64,000 nucleotides of DNA from NCBI RefSeq assembly GCF_021018805.1, contig NC_086247.1:120521094-120585093 (forward strand). Reading direction: 5' to 3'. Below are positions 35,946-50,218 of this stretch, piece after piece (positions within the stretch are counted from its first letter, which is position 1; the number at the start of each line of letters is the position of its first letter). The stretch comes from Prinia subflava (Eukaryota; Chordata; Aves; Passeriformes; Cisticolidae). Under the pieces are notes generated by a model. That model ran no database searches. It was not told where the DNA came from and saw only the letters and a list, made by a program, of their open reading frames with translations. A program made the position numbers and the translations under genes.

Positions 35946-38900
35946 GAATTATGCTTTCTTCCTTTCATGGTCAAAGGGTGTAGTATCATTATCCCTGCTG
36001 TTACCTGGCATAATAATACAGAACAAATAAGAAATTTGGAACGCCTGTTAAGAGAACAGAAAAAATTATTTGTACAGCTGCAAAGCTATGCTAAGCTCTG
36101 GAATGCAAAAGGCAAATATGCTAGATCTTTGTGAAGAGGGAGAAAAAATTAATCTCCATTTTTCTTTTTATCTTCAGAGCATATTCATGTTAGACGATTC
36201 TAGACCTCTGTTTTCATAGATCCACTAGCTTTATAAATATTGAATTTCAGGTGCTCAGCTCATTGTACTGTGTTATCATTTATTTGGTTATAATTTGCAT
36301 TTTCTCAAGTAAGTAAAATTTTGCATTTCTGTAGTTTTCCAGTGTTTTTATGCCAGCATTTCAGAAGGAAATTAGGCCAGTTCAGTTGATAATATTTGGT
36401 TTGGTATTTGAATAAAAAGTCTTTGGATTAAAAAAAGGATATGGAAATTTTTGCACAAGTTTTGAAAATTGGGAAATTTTGAGACCTGTGGCAGTAATCA
36501 GGACTGACACTGTATTCTCTAGTTATCTCATTGCTTAGCTATTTTTCTTCCTCCTGCTTGTGACAGGAGACAGTGTAGATGAATTTTCCAGGCAGAAGCT
36601 GGATAAGTTCAAACCAGTATCCAGAATGCCAACAGTCTATTAGCCTAAAGCATAGATTTCAGTGGTGTATGCTGTGTACTGTCTGCTGGCAGGTTGATAG
36701 TTGGGAGGGGTACAAAGAGATGTGGGAAATTTAATCTTTTGATCTGTTAAGTCACTTTCTTCTTTAATAACCCATACAAGGTCATATTTACCATGGAAGG
36801 ATAATTTTCATGGTTCTCAGTATTAGTCAGTGTTTTAATGTGGTTATTCAGGTAAAGTCAAAAACATCAGAACTTTCAAAGAATTCTCAACTTTTAAAAC
36901 TTTCCTTGGAAGATTCTTCAGGAAAAGAAATCTTTATACTGTCTTCAGCAAACTAGACTTTAGTCTTTTTGGTTTTTAATAAAATCATGGAGGAAAACTT
37001 GGCTAAGCAAAATGAAAAATTGTGTTAGTTAAAGTATTTTTCTTAATTAGCTATTTATTTTCTACCTTAGTACACTGTATATAATTTTGCAGTCCACAGC
37101 TGAATGTTACAAGCTGTAACATAAAACAGCTTATGAAACTGTAGTATTAAATAACTCTGTGTTCTGGATAGAGCTACGTTGATGCATAGAGTTTCTAGCT
37201 CAGTGGTGTTTCAAACAATGGAGTTGTCCATGTCATAAAACAGAACATGTGCCAGCTTTAAAGTTGTTCCCGTCTGTTAAAGCCCTTGAAGACAGAATTT
37301 TTTTATTAACTTGAGGTTTCAGTGACATAGTTTTAAGGGCCTTAAGTATTGTCTTCTGTGGTTTCACATCTGTGGGAAGCATATACCCAAAACTGCAATG
37401 CCAACTACTGCCTGCCCCCTTAATCCTTTCTTAAAAATCAGCTCAGTGTGTGTGCTGTCTACCACACTGTGGCCCAATAAGAGAAAAGAGGTGTTAATGT
37501 AAGCTAACATACTTACCTTAATTTCCAATTTTGTGTTGGCTTTTTTCTTTTGTTCTCTCTCTCCTCACCAACTTGCATTATAGCAGTACTTTCCATTGTA
37601 TACAGTATAATTTCCGTTAAAATTATTCTAAAGATAAGTTTTGATTCTTATTTTGGTGGTGCTTATTTGCTGCATGGAGGTAAAACCCTCCCTCACAGAG
37701 CCCTTACAGAACAGATAAGGTTGGAAATCCTGAAGCAATGTAATATGACACAAAACTGGCATTACTGGCATTGTGGCTTGTGCCATCTCTTTTTAGCCTG
37801 TTCATAACACTGAGAACTTTCAGGTGAGAAAGAGGTAAGGATGGTGCAATTCAGTCCTGTGGTGATCTCCAGCCAATACAACTTGCATCAGTTCTTAGTT
37901 TTCTATAAATTAAATTTGAGGACTGATTTGGTCTCTGATTAGGCATAGGATGATGGGACTGGAAATATGGCATTTGTCTTTTGATTCCTGTTACCAATCC
38001 TCTGCCAAACTGTTTGGTTTCTGGGCAATAATTCGATTTTGCAGTGTAGTTGGAAGCTTAGGTAGGGAAACTCTAACTAAGGCAAAGCTCAGGAAAAGGT
38101 AAGAAATGTCTTAACTTTCATGCAATGAGAAGTGTGCTGTGCAAAGAAACACTTCAATTTGTTTACTTATTTTAAGCAGAGCATTTTAAATAGTAAAAAA
38201 AAAGGTTGTTTCAGAACATTTCTGACATTGAATATGAAGGTAGAGGATGATCATCCTGTTTCTTTCTTATGGTTGTCACTTTAAGCAGCTTTCATGCTTT
38301 GTTTTTTTCTAACAGTAAACTGCTGCAGTTAGGCAGCATAACAATACCATCTTCATCCTTTCTTCTTGCTGGACTCTTATGGTTTTGAAGAAGCAACTTC
38401 TTCTATGATGTACCCTTTTCATGAGCATGGAGGTGGCAGAGGAAAGAACATGTTCTCTGATTTACCTCTTCGAAGAAGGAAGCAATGATTATATAGTGGA
38501 GTTTGTTTCATCTGTCAGTCATGAACATTCATGGCAAATACTTGTTTTCTCAAGATGTAATGTGGTATATATTGACTTTGTGACACTAGAAGTGAAGCTT
38601 TCCCAGCACTGTGTTCTGTGCTGTTCTGTTCAGTGCTGAAAATTCCTTTTCAGGACACCTTTGCTTCTTGTACTACAGTCAAGTTATGTGGGCTAAACCA
38701 CAGTGTTAGGTGCCATTTTTTTTTCCCACAGAAAGAATTCTAAGTGCTTTTAATTAGTAAATGATTTCAAAGTATAAAATTTAAATAGGGTCTGGAATAA
38801 TTGAAGTTGAAAAGACTTGCGTGTAAGATCGGCATTTTTGAGGAAAATACTAAAGAAAAATTTTCCAAGTAATTTCTGAAAGTTTTTTTGAATAATTTCC

Positions 38901-41900
38901 ATGAAAACATCTTTCATATTCAAGAACACAGCAATGGACTTTTTATCTTTTAAAACAGTGAGAATTCTTGAATTTTTTTTCAAAAATTGAATTTCAGAGT
39001 TCTTAAGAAGTATTTTTCACTTGTTTAGCCATTATATTATTGTATAAATGGAGTATTTATGCACATACTATTTTCCTGGTAGGTGGAATACCAGAATAAG
39101 GACATGGGGTTGCTACAGGGTGCTTACTCATCTGTAATTCAAAAGCAATTAAAGTAGTACAAGAGCAGTGAAAAGCAGATGTGTACAATATTTTAGTGTA
39201 GAGAGTAAGAAAGAAAGATGGGGTTTTTTAGGTCCAAGATGTGTTGTTTTGTTGTGTTGATCACTGGGACTTGGGATCTGCTAAGTGTCAGACATGGAAA
39301 TGGTTGAAAAACAATCTCTTTTAACTGGATATTGTTGAATTTCAGCAGCTTTGATGAAATGAAGCTGTGCCGAAATTCTGTCACTCTGGGTGTTGAGGCA
39401 GTTCTCTTACGGGATTTATATACACCCTGAAGTTATCCTTCAGCTAGTACTAAATGCTCACAAGACATGAGTTATGAATTCAGACAAATATATAAAGACA
39501 TTACATCCACAAGATGGTTAGGAACTTGATACCTGGACCTCAGCTTTTGTTTGCCACAAGAGCTTGGGCATTATCTTCAATTACTGTAATCCTACATCTA
39601 AAGAGTGAGCCCTTCTTTCCATTGATGTTTGGTGTCAGTGATGGAAGAGGAGGTAAGGCAATCTGGTGTAGCTGAAAGGAAGGAGATGTCTATTGAGTGG
39701 GCAGTGGCAGGTCTTTATGAGGAAAAAATAAGGTTCACAGGCTCTTCTGCATTTCTTTTAAAGTGAATATAAAGTATCTATGAACAACAGGTGGCTCATA
39801 GCTGTCGGAAAGCCTACTGTCCATGGTGCAATTCACCCTCTGCTCCCTCATCACACACGTGTTTGCAAAAGTGAGGAGGCCCATAAAAGTGGAATAATAA
39901 CTGGTATTCATATTCAGTCTCATTTGCATGTGAGAGGTATATTGACTGACTGGACTCAGGGTGGGTTTGTCCACTGATAAATACTCTTGGAATAATATTC
40001 TTTATATTTTATTCAGTGATATACCTCTGCTGCAGAAAATTTGGTCAGTTGTGAGATTCAAAGCAGTCAATTACAGTATCTACAGTAAATGCAAAGTGTG
40101 TGCTATTAAGTATAGATATTTATTCTCCTCTCTTAGAACTGCATGAGAGACTTCATAGTTTTCAGGTGTTTCAGGCTTCATAGATTTCAGAATTTACAAA
40201 TGGAGAAAATAGAAGTGATCTTCCTGATGTTGTGGTCAACTGTCAGAATAAATCGAAGGAATTTACATTGGAAGGCCTGTACTTATCGAAGTGTCACAAA
40301 TGTAAGCAAATGCTGAATTTTATTTATGTATTTCAGATTTTAAAAGAGAAGTACTCTAAAATCCAATCAGACCAAAAAGCCAAACCAATCCAAAGCCAAC
40401 AAAAAATACACCACTAAGTAAACTATTGTCTAGTGGCATTTTAAAACTTACATGCTTAAAATTAGAAGGCAGTATAACGGAAGTATTTTTAATCATACTT
40501 TTCTGTTTAAAGAACTCCTTCAAAGACTAATTAGCTCACAACTTAGTGAAATGAATTTACTTATGGAAAGATGTTTTATTGCAGGCACTGGTCAGTAATT
40601 TTTATTCTATTTTCTATGTCCCAGCATTAAACAATGATTCTATTGATTTGTAAAACCAATCTGATGTAAACAGTATGTGACAGAAACTGATTGGTATTAA
40701 GAGATAGAATCCTGTCTCAGAAAAACTTGTCATCCTGGCAAGAAAAAAATCACACAAATTTTATCTGTATCATAGTTTTTTCCATGTTGACCCTGTCTCT
40801 GACAGCTGGTTTCATGTTAAATGTGAACAAAGCTTTGTTATGCATGCATGTCTTCAATGGATTGTGGACTAAAAGTATTTTCTTTTGAAAGCAAAGTGGT
40901 GACACTGTTTTTATCTAATTAAGAAGCAGTGCAATACACTTAATGCAAGTATTCAGAGAAAATGTCTTGTTATGTGAGATAGTTTATTAAGCATAAATTT
41001 GAGGAGTTGCTGCAGTTTAGCAAGTTCAAAGTAAAATGTCAATTGTATTAAGTATATTTATGAAAATAGAAATAAATATTGGACCCATTCTAGTGCTTGG
41101 GTATAAATGTGATAAGTACTGTATAGATAGATCAAAGAACCTTAATTTTTTGAATTTGTGATGAATGACTGCGTATCAGGCTATTAAAACCGTTAGATAG
41201 AGTTTTTTGAGAAACGGGCAACCAGAGGTTATATGGTGCCTCAGGCTATCGCTTCTCCACTTTTCTGGTTTCCACAAGGTAGCTATTAAAGAACCATAAT
41301 TTGTACAACTGAATTCTCAAGTAAGACCCAGCAAGGTGGGCTCTAAAGGCTGAATTAATCATTCTCTTACTGTAGTTACAAACATCTGATTTGATTTCTT
41401 CAGCCTTAAGAAATGCATCAGCATAAATCCTTCTGTTTATATCTCTTCCTTTTAGTTTGCTACTCACTTTTCTTCCAGCTATCTTCAAAATGGAGAAATT
41501 AACCTAAGAAAATACTACCATTGTGTCTCTGGCCATCTGAAAATACTGTCCCTGAGTGAATTTTAGTAGTACGGGACTCCAGAAGCCATGGGTTCTTTTG
41601 AGATACAACTGCATGCCCATCCCACACTGACCTGGGGAGCTGCCTGGGGAGCAGTTGTCATCTCCTGCTTCTGAGCCATTGCCATATCCCAGTGTCCTGT
41701 CTCTTCTCTCTGAGGTGCATTGTGGTTTGTGGTGTGTAGGGCTAGTAAGATCCAACATCCAGACTGGCCGATCCCAGTATGGACCTAACGTATGAGAATC
41801 GAAGAATGGGATAGTATTTGTAGAGATTAATATGGAAATGTTATCCAAAATGTGATACATGTAAACGGTCTGCACTGCAACTATGATTTTCTGCATATTT

Positions 41901-43508
41901 CTGATTTGACCTGATACTAGTGAATCATAGCAATAACATTTTCACTTCATTTCATCATTTTAGTTGAAGAAAGGATTTAGCATAGTTGATATAATTTCAT
42001 TTAATGGCCTGGGCCATAAACAGTAGCAGTAGTGTGGGTTTGTTATTTTTAATGAAAATACCCAAAGAGTGAAAAGTGCTGAATTTCTTTTTGTCAGTGT
42101 GCAGTTAGTGATCAACACAGGGAATGCAAAACTGTCCTGGTATAATGTTTTTAAAGAGTTACAAGAGAAGCATCTGGGAGCCAGACTTCGCTTGTGGAAA
42201 CATGCCAACAACTGTATTGTGTTTCCTTTCGCTGAAGTGAGCTATGCCTTGCCTTTTGTCCCTTTTCTGAGTAAGTTCAGGAATCATACTATAAATTTGA
42301 ATACATTAACCTTGCAGATTATTATAGGATATTATGTGGTTTAAGCAAGATGCTTTATGAATTGTATGTATGTAAATTTTATGTCAAGTCCATTTGTCAC
42401 AATTACGAATATGTAGTTTTCAGAAATGGCTTTTAAATTTAAGACTTGCTGCTGATCAATGATTATGAGAAACTTTACTTGACATTTACAGACTTTTTCG
42501 ATCATATAAATTTAAGCTTGAGAAATATTACTGCTGTACATGGTTGTCAAATAACACTGTAGTACAGAGTTATACAGTATAGATTAGTTAATTGAATATT
42601 TGATTGTTAAATGTATTTACATTGGGAACTATTTATATTTTCTGTGTAGATTTTAATAGCCACCACATTTATTTTAGTGAAACATTTTAATAATAAGGTT
42701 TATAAAATGTCATGTTGAACACTTAAACTATTTACATAGCTAAGAGCTATTACAGGTTGAGAGAACAAACAAATTTATTTTAGTTACAGTGAATTCATAT
42801 AAATCATTATTACATTTAGAAGAAGATTCTTATGTACATGCCACACATATTTAGGCCAGCAATCTTTAGCACAGATTCCTATGAACCTACAATAGAACCA
42901 TGGAATAAACTTAAAAATTGTTGTTTGTTTTGTCCCTTTGAGAAACTGATTTGCATTCTGTCCAGTAATTGCAACTATTTTTTTGCTAGGGTGATGGGGA
43001 ACAGAGAAAGGAGCATTTTTTGTTAATCAGCTAAAAAATTGGATGAGCATGTAGAAACATTAAAACCCAAAAGCTTTTCCTCTACATTATTGAGACCTGT
43101 TAAGAGTAGTATCATAAAATATTTTATTCTTTCTTTAAATGTTTAAGTATAGATTTATGTAGGATGCCTGCTGCTTCTGTTTGGTATGCCAAAATTTAGG
43201 CTTTAGGAACAAATTAGAAGTAGAGCCAAAATTGTGCTTTTGCTGAAATTCAACATGAAACTTTATCTTCAGAGATGCCTCTGTTCAGGTGTGGGAGTTA
43301 TTACTTAATATCTTGATCAAAAAACTAAAGGTAAGATTTAAAAAAGTACCTAGTAAAACTTAAGGAATTTGTTCTGAGCAGGATTTTGAAGTCATGAAAT
43401 TTTCACCTTCTTCGATGGCCCATCAAACAATTTTTTGATTTCTGAGTTTAATATATTCTGACCAGTTCACTCAGTATATAGGATTAGATAAATACTTGAT
43501 TTCTGACC

Positions 43509-43544
43509 AAAAAAAAAAAAAATCCCCCAAATAGTGGGGGATTT
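43509..43544. repeat. A-run joined to a perfect C/G hairpin
   Basis: About 14 adenines are followed by the arm aaatccccc (43520-43528), the loop aaatagt and the arm gggggattt (43536-43544). The arms are perfectly complementary over nine bases. Confidence 0.9.
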
Positions 43545-44074
43545 ATCTTTATCTGTAAATACAAAGCGTCTGTGAATATGAAAATGGGAAATCAATGAAA
43601 GAGTTTCTGGAAGTGGATTCCTGTAATTTCTTTTATTCTTCATTATAATCATTGCGTGCATATCCACAATGAACTTGCTTGTGGTGACCTTTATCTTTTC
43701 TCTTGAGAAGAATTACTATTATCAGGTCTTTCTTCATGAGAAAATTAAAAGGTCAGTGCAAAACCCATCCCTTATTTCTATGCAGTGCACATTGCACTTT
43801 GGCATATTTAAATTGAATTTTATTAATAATAATTAGATAATTTGGTCAAATAAATGTTAATATTCCAAAATTAGGCATTCTAAATGGTCTTCCCTGGTAG
43901 GTATTCCTGCTTTTTCTGCCTTTTTTCTAGTTCCTCTCCTCCAAAACTTGCTATTGGTGTAACTGAGATTTGACATGTTTCTCTTCCTCCTAGTTCTGTC
44001 AGACTAGCAATTTTTTTCCTTTAGCTTCGAATTGACAAACTCTTAATTCTCTTGCATCTATGTCCCACCCCTCG

Positions 44075-44132
44075 CAAAAAAACCCAAAAACAAACAAACA
44101 AACAAACAAAAAGAAAAACCGAGAGAGAGAGA
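44075..44132. repeat. (CAAA)n followed by (GA)n simple repeat
   Basis: The sequence has seven A, then cccaaaaa, about five caaa units, an A-rich spacer and then six ga units (44121-44132). It is a compound simple repeat on the purine-rich strand. Confidence 0.93.
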
Positions 44133-45475
44133 ATGTAGAGTATGTAAAAAGATTGAGAAGATTGTGTTTGGTTTGGTTTTAATCAGAGATTTTCAATTAT
44201 TTGTTTGGAAGACTAGTGTAGGGAAGTGGCCAACTAAGTTGAATTGAGCTGTCACTCAAAACATGACTGAAGATTGCTTATTTGCAAGGAGAGCTCCAAG
44301 CTCAGCTCCAAGCTGAGTTCATGAAATCTTAATATATTCATAACTAGAACTGGGAATTGCCTGCACCTCTGTGGATTATTCAGTTGTCCCAGTGAATATA
44401 TTCTGTTCAGTCATTCAGGTTTCTGAGAATATTTTTTGTTCCATTTTGACAATTTTTTCTTAAAATCTGAAGGGCCTCATGAAGCCCTGGAAACAGCAAC
44501 TTTCATACTAACAATTTCTGTGTTTGGTAAATATACAAAATTGTGGGGTCTGAAGAAGATATTGGGTGTGACTGCAGAATGGGGCAAAGGCAGGCAAGCA
44601 AAGGTACTGGCATACTTGAGGAGAGGAAAGAAAAAGAAAGAGGAAAGATGTTGGCATATATTCAGGTCTCAGCAGGTAGAAAAGGTAAGTAAAGCAAAGC
44701 ATTCTCCTGGATTTAGTGAAGATTGTTAAAAGGCTGCATTGTAGAGTGAGACGACCCACTTTGCAGCAGCTGTGGACGACCTTGCCATAAATGATGAGGG
44801 GTTTTTTTGATGTGTGTTAGAGTAGCTGTTTTTCCTCCAGAGATATGTTCTTTGATCATATTGCTTGTTTTTTCCAGTAAAATAGTGAGAGGCCAAAAAA
44901 TCTTCCAGCTTTTAAAAACATGATTTTTTAATGCATTGTGCTGCTATAGTTCATGTGGATGGCTATGTGTGGGGTAATATAGGAGAAACGTGGTGTCTTT
45001 TTCACAAATTTATTTAGAAAGAGATACTTTTTTTCCCCCCTCAAGCAGTTTTCCAAATGTACTCATTTCTCTCTGCTACTTTTCTCTGTTATTATTTTTC
45101 ATAGCAATAGTTATATGATCCAAACAACGTTATTCTGTTCAACACCAGAGAATAACAGCCATAAAGTGCATTTGCCATTTGTCCTTCAGTGGGACTGGGA
45201 ATTTTTTAGTTTACTTTACTCTTTAGTTTAGCAAATGCTGTAACTCCATAGTACTTTTCTTAGGAAGGGGATGTTGTATCTGTGTTTTGGTTAAGCCAGA
45301 CAATTATATATGCTAAGATTCTCTGGGTGGTGCTACAGAAAGGTTGTTTTGAGAGAGCTTTTTTCTCCTGAAAATGTCTTAAGTGACATCCCAGTACTCC
45401 CATGTCATTTTCCTTCTCTTGCAGCAATGCTCCTGAGTTAATTTACAACAACATGTACTAACCTTTTCTGTGAGG

Positions 45476-45530
45476 ATGATGAGGTAACTTTCCCAAGGTC
45501 TTCTCAACAGGAGGCAGTGCTTCACTTTTA
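45476..45530 (+). mobile_element. possible MIR-like remnant
   Basis: The stretch tgatgaggtaactttcccaa followed by ggtcttctcaacaggaggca resembles the MIR segment gaggttaagtgacttgccca / aggtcacacagctagtaag. Only about 45 bases can be aligned by eye, so this may be chance. Confidence 0.25.
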
Positions 45531-48159
45531 GCTGAGCCAGCTGCTTTAGTTATTCAGATTGCTTAAACAACTGGGAGTAACAGTGGTGCACAGTAGCATC
45601 TTTTAAAGACACAAGGAGTGCAGCTGAGGGGAAAAAAAGTGCAGGAATTCTCAAAGAATACAGGAAATCTCACATCTGGAGACTTGGCAAGATCTGGACA
45701 AAACTGAGTAATTTGAGCTAATCCTGTTCTAGAATGTCATTAGCTTCAGCTGTGTCACACGTGAGCTATTAAAGTGCACAGGTCCTTTTAAAGTGCTGCT
45801 GACCAGTTTAGTGTGGAATAGCAAAAGAGGCCAAATGCTGTTTCCTAGAAACCTGATCTAACTTTCTGAGTTAGAGCAGGGTGTTAGACTGAGCAATTTC
45901 CACAGATCCCATCTCTCCCACAGTAATTTGTTATTCTAGCTTTTTTACTTTGTAAAGCCAGTGCTACTTAATCAAAGCCATTGAGAAGTCAGAACATTGT
46001 TAATATTATTAGCAGACTTCTATTGGTTGGCAAGAGTGGTGTGTATATTTAACCTTACTTTAGAATTTAGATAATGGTTGTTTTCAAAGAGCTGGTTAAA
46101 ACTTGTGCAAAAAGTGTTAGTTGGAGGTCCCATCCAGTTTAGATGGTCCTGTATTTGAATAAAACCTTTTGCCTTCATCTTGGAATCAGACTTAGATCAC
46201 ATGTGGCATAAGAAACTTGGATTACGAATTGGCATGGATTATCATCAACTAAAACTGATGATAACCTCAGTTTTGATAATAACTGATGAAGCATCTTGGT
46301 ATGCATATTATTTTTCTTTAAGATGTATTTTTATATTGTTCATAGCCCAGAGATCTCTTTCTGTATTCTTTTTGAGTACAATTCTTATTGCCTGTTTCCC
46401 ATCATATTTCTCAATGCAATGATGACCGTTTGGTCAGATGCAACTTCTACTTCTGCTGACATATGTTGATGTCATCTTTTCTGCAATCCCAGCGTTTAGC
46501 CTGGTTTTGGGTGACCTGTTCCTATCATTCTGCTTGTGTTGTGGAAATCAAAGTTTGCCATGCAGGAATATAACTTCTTTTGTTTGAGCTGTTGGGTGGT
46601 TAAGTCACTGTGACCCAATGAAGTAGCAATAAAATGTCCTCTCTTCTGTCATGGTAGGAAGTTTTCACATTTAGAATCTCTTCTCTGGCATCTGACTTGT
46701 TTCCCACTTCTCTCACTGTCCTGGAGGCATTTTCATTCTCAAACCATGTACTATTGTACAGTCAGGTGGAGCTTTAATAAAACAAGAGTGTGTCTCCCCC
46801 TCTCTGCTGCTCACAAGAACTCACACCATGGCTTAGACAATAGCACCTTCAGCAGCCTTTTCCAAACTGTTCTGTTGTTTACAGAGTACACCAGACTGCT
46901 AGGAGGAATGCAGGGTGAGGTGAAATGTCAAGAAGCTGTGTGTAAAACTTCCAGTAATCTGCCATGTCCCAGAGGAGCCGGGGGAAAGGAACGGATCTTT
47001 GGGAATATTGGGAGATTATTAAAGTTGGAGTTTTGCTAATTGCATTGGAAGATCTCTTGGTACAGAGAGATCTCTCTCATATATAATGGGTGGATGTGGA
47101 CTCTAAAAGAAGACACCAGAAATTAAAATCCCTGCCATTATAAATACACACACCAAGGCAAGTAAGCCTACTAGATTTTCTATGAAGCTACTTAGGCTAA
47201 AAAAGTGTAAGAGTTTGAGTGGAGTGTACAGACCTGTACAGGTGAGAATGCTGCAGAGGACCTCATCCCCAAGGCTGAGGTGCACTAACCTCAGGAAAAG
47301 AAATTTGCTGGCCTTGCATAAAACAGGGAATTAATACTTATTCCTTTGACCCAGATGGTGACTAGCCCTCACCACAAATGCTAGCAGATGATCAGTTTGG
47401 CCAAATTATATAAGCAATCTTGTTCTTAAATTTTGTGCATTTATTGCTGCTTCTCTGGAAATATTAAATGTTTCTCTGAACAAATACTCTTGTTTTTTAA
47501 AAAGCCAATTCTTGCTATTTTTTAAAAAAAATTATGTAGCTGGGTTGATTTATGTTCCTTATTAGAGTAATAATCCATCTGTTGTGGGGAATGGGTCAAT
47601 TAATAAAATTACAAATTCTGGAGAGAGAAGGTCTTGACTCTTTCCCATGGTAAGCATTTATTTGGGTTTGAAGGTTCTTGTTCGCATTTCTGCAGAGTCA
47701 TTATTTGATAGCAAAAGAACAGTGTGGAGGAGTAAGACTCTTGTTGTTACCATGCCATTATTTCTTTTACTTTTTCTTGGGCTAAACAGTATAGACCTGT
47801 GATACTCTGTGTCAGCAGAGTTCATGTACACATCTAGTTTTTTGCATGCATCTGTCCTTCCTGACAAGTACAACAGTAAAGACACTGTGTAGTTTTTTAA
47901 ATTGATTGTCTAATAATCAATTTTTTTTGTGGGGGGTCTATCTTACAAGACTTGTTTGTATGCTTATAACCTTCTGTCAGTACAGCGAGATTTCAAATGA
48001 AGAGACATGAATGTGCATTACAAGTGTGTGATTGCTTGTATCATTATGAAATAGATAAAAAATTAGTTCACTGCAGTACTTTTTATCTGAACTGATCAAA
48101 ACATCTTCCAGTCACGTTGCTAACAATATGTGATTGGAATAATAACTTCACTTGTTGTT

Positions 48160-48330
48160 GTGTTCCATGCTGCAGCCGAGAGGCATGTAAATACAAGCTG
48201 CTTATTTGCAAGAAGCTTCCAGATTTGCAATATGATTGCTATGGAAACCACACAATGAAAAGCTTATAACCATCTGTGTGGCTTGGTAGATTTTGCTGCA
48301 TAGCTGAGCTGGTTTTGTTTACTGTAATCA
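48160..48330. promoter_or_regulatory. possible enhancer-like block
   Basis: A compact run of recognisable motifs sits in plain intronic DNA: gtaaata (forkhead type, about 48187), gatttgcaata (C/EBP-like), gattgctatggaaacc (RFX X-box-like, 48234-48249) overlapping aaaccaca (RUNX type, 48245-48252). The mix would suit a leukocyte enhancer, but single motifs this short are common by chance. Confidence 0.25.
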
Positions 48331-50198
48331 AAGCATTGAATAGAATATATTAACTCACAAACTGGGATTATTCAAGGTGTAAACTAGTATCGCGCAATGA
48401 TAATGTGTCAGAAACTAGAAGGTAGTAGAATACCAAATAATAATGGCATTAAATTAGAATCTAATGTAAAAAAATGGTTAGGTAACATGTTAGTAGAGGA
48501 AACTGCTAAATTTATGCATGTTTATCATGGAAATACCACATTCCATTGGAGGAATGCACTGTTCGAGCCAAACGCTTATCCATTTCATACTCAAATAGTC
48601 CAATCTTTTTTCCTTCCTCCCTTAAGAAAAAGAAATTGGAAGAAAAAAAATAATGGATTCATGCAAAAAACCTCAGCAAGTGTGGTTCACTTTTACAATT
48701 TTGTGGATGGTAAAATAATATGTGATTGGGTGATTATTTTTCTGTTTTTTCTTCAAACTGCAAATTGAATAAGTAAAGTATTTTCAACGACCTTCATGGA
48801 CTAACTGAAACAAAAGTTTAACAAATATGGTTAGTTCCTTGTTGCATTGTTACAAGAATTTTGCCGGTCCGTTGCTGTTAAGGTCTCTAAGTATCAGCAC
48901 AGTATGGAATATAATCTGTATCTCGGGGGTTCTTAGGTTCTACAGTCCTGGAAGAGTTCATTGGTTTGATTAGTGTAAATTAGTCTCATTTTGACATAGT
49001 GAGAAGGTGGAGAAGAGTATTTTCTCTCTGCAGTGATAGTGATGGGGTGAAGAAGGTGTACAGAGGAAAAACTGGAAGAGATTACTTTAAAGGTATGCAT
49101 GACTTCTTATACATAGTATATAAAAAAACCCAGAAGTATTTCTATTGTATTTTTAAATTTCATTTTTTGTCTTTTGACTCTCTGCCATGTTGCAACAAAA
49201 AGTTACGCATGTTGCATCAGACTGCAGCTGTAATTCCTGATGTAATAGAGATTGCTGTGTTTAAAGGACACTGCCTGCACATAGTTACTGCTTCAGGCCG
49301 TAACACCAGAAAACATGAGTTAAGAGCCACAGGTTCTTTTTTACTACCCTAAGCCAAGCTACCCTGCTACAACTTCTTCACTCTGAGCATGACTGCATTA
49401 GCAAATAGTGTGAACCATTTTCAGCAGATTCATAAAGCAGAGGTTTGTGCCAAGGACTTGATGTTTGTTGTGCATGTTTCAGAGGAGGTTTCCTGTGGAG
49501 TCACTTCAGCCTGGTACCATGGACTGAATGCCCATTAGCAGCTGGACCACGTCCAGCATGCGTCTGGAGTGCCTCTTCCAGTCTAATTCTACCTGAAACT
49601 TTGTCCTCTCTGTGAGAACTCTGTAGTGTAAAGCAAGGTGGGATAAATGGAGATGGTTGAGACCAAACCAGTATGCAAATATGGTGAGGTTTTGCTTGAA
49701 TTTGGCACCTTTTGGAATTCAAAGAGCTTTGATTTGGGTATTTTCATATCTTCAGATGTGGATCTGGTCAACTCTTGTTTCTAGGAAATATTTTTTTCAG
49801 AAAAATACATATATTCTAAATACTTTCTGTGAAATCACAATGCAGTCTACATGTATTCAGCTGTACCTTACAAAAAAGTCTCTTCAAACCTCTGTTGCTG
49901 CTTTACTTTAGTTGAGATACCCTCTACTAGTGTCAGTCAGTTTAAACTAATCTGATGACCATGACAAGTGATAGAGTTAAAATCCATAGGACATTCAACA
50001 CAGCAACTGATTTAGTCCAAACATTCAGTAACATGTAATATCGACATCTGTTTAATGAAAGAATATAATAATACTGTATGTATTGGGTGAAGGTGTATTT
50101 TTTTCTGGAAAAAGGGAGCGATTCTAGAAAATGTGACTGATACTGGGGTACTACTCCCTGTGATGGGTGTAACCATGGTAAGGAACCCACAGAATGAC

Positions 50199-50218
50199 AG
50201 TGCCTCCTAGTGCTCTGG
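50199..50218 (-). promoter_or_regulatory. CTCF-like motif (weaker)
   Basis: The + strand agtgcctcctagtgctctgg agrees with the reverse CTCF core at TGCCTCCTAGTG but lacks the following GG. It has the same orientation as the two motifs further right. Confidence 0.35.

Noticed and set aside
47064..47077. 14-base palindrome agagaga/tctctct
   Set aside because: It is simple GA/TC sequence, where such palindromes arise easily. No spacing or partner suggests a function.
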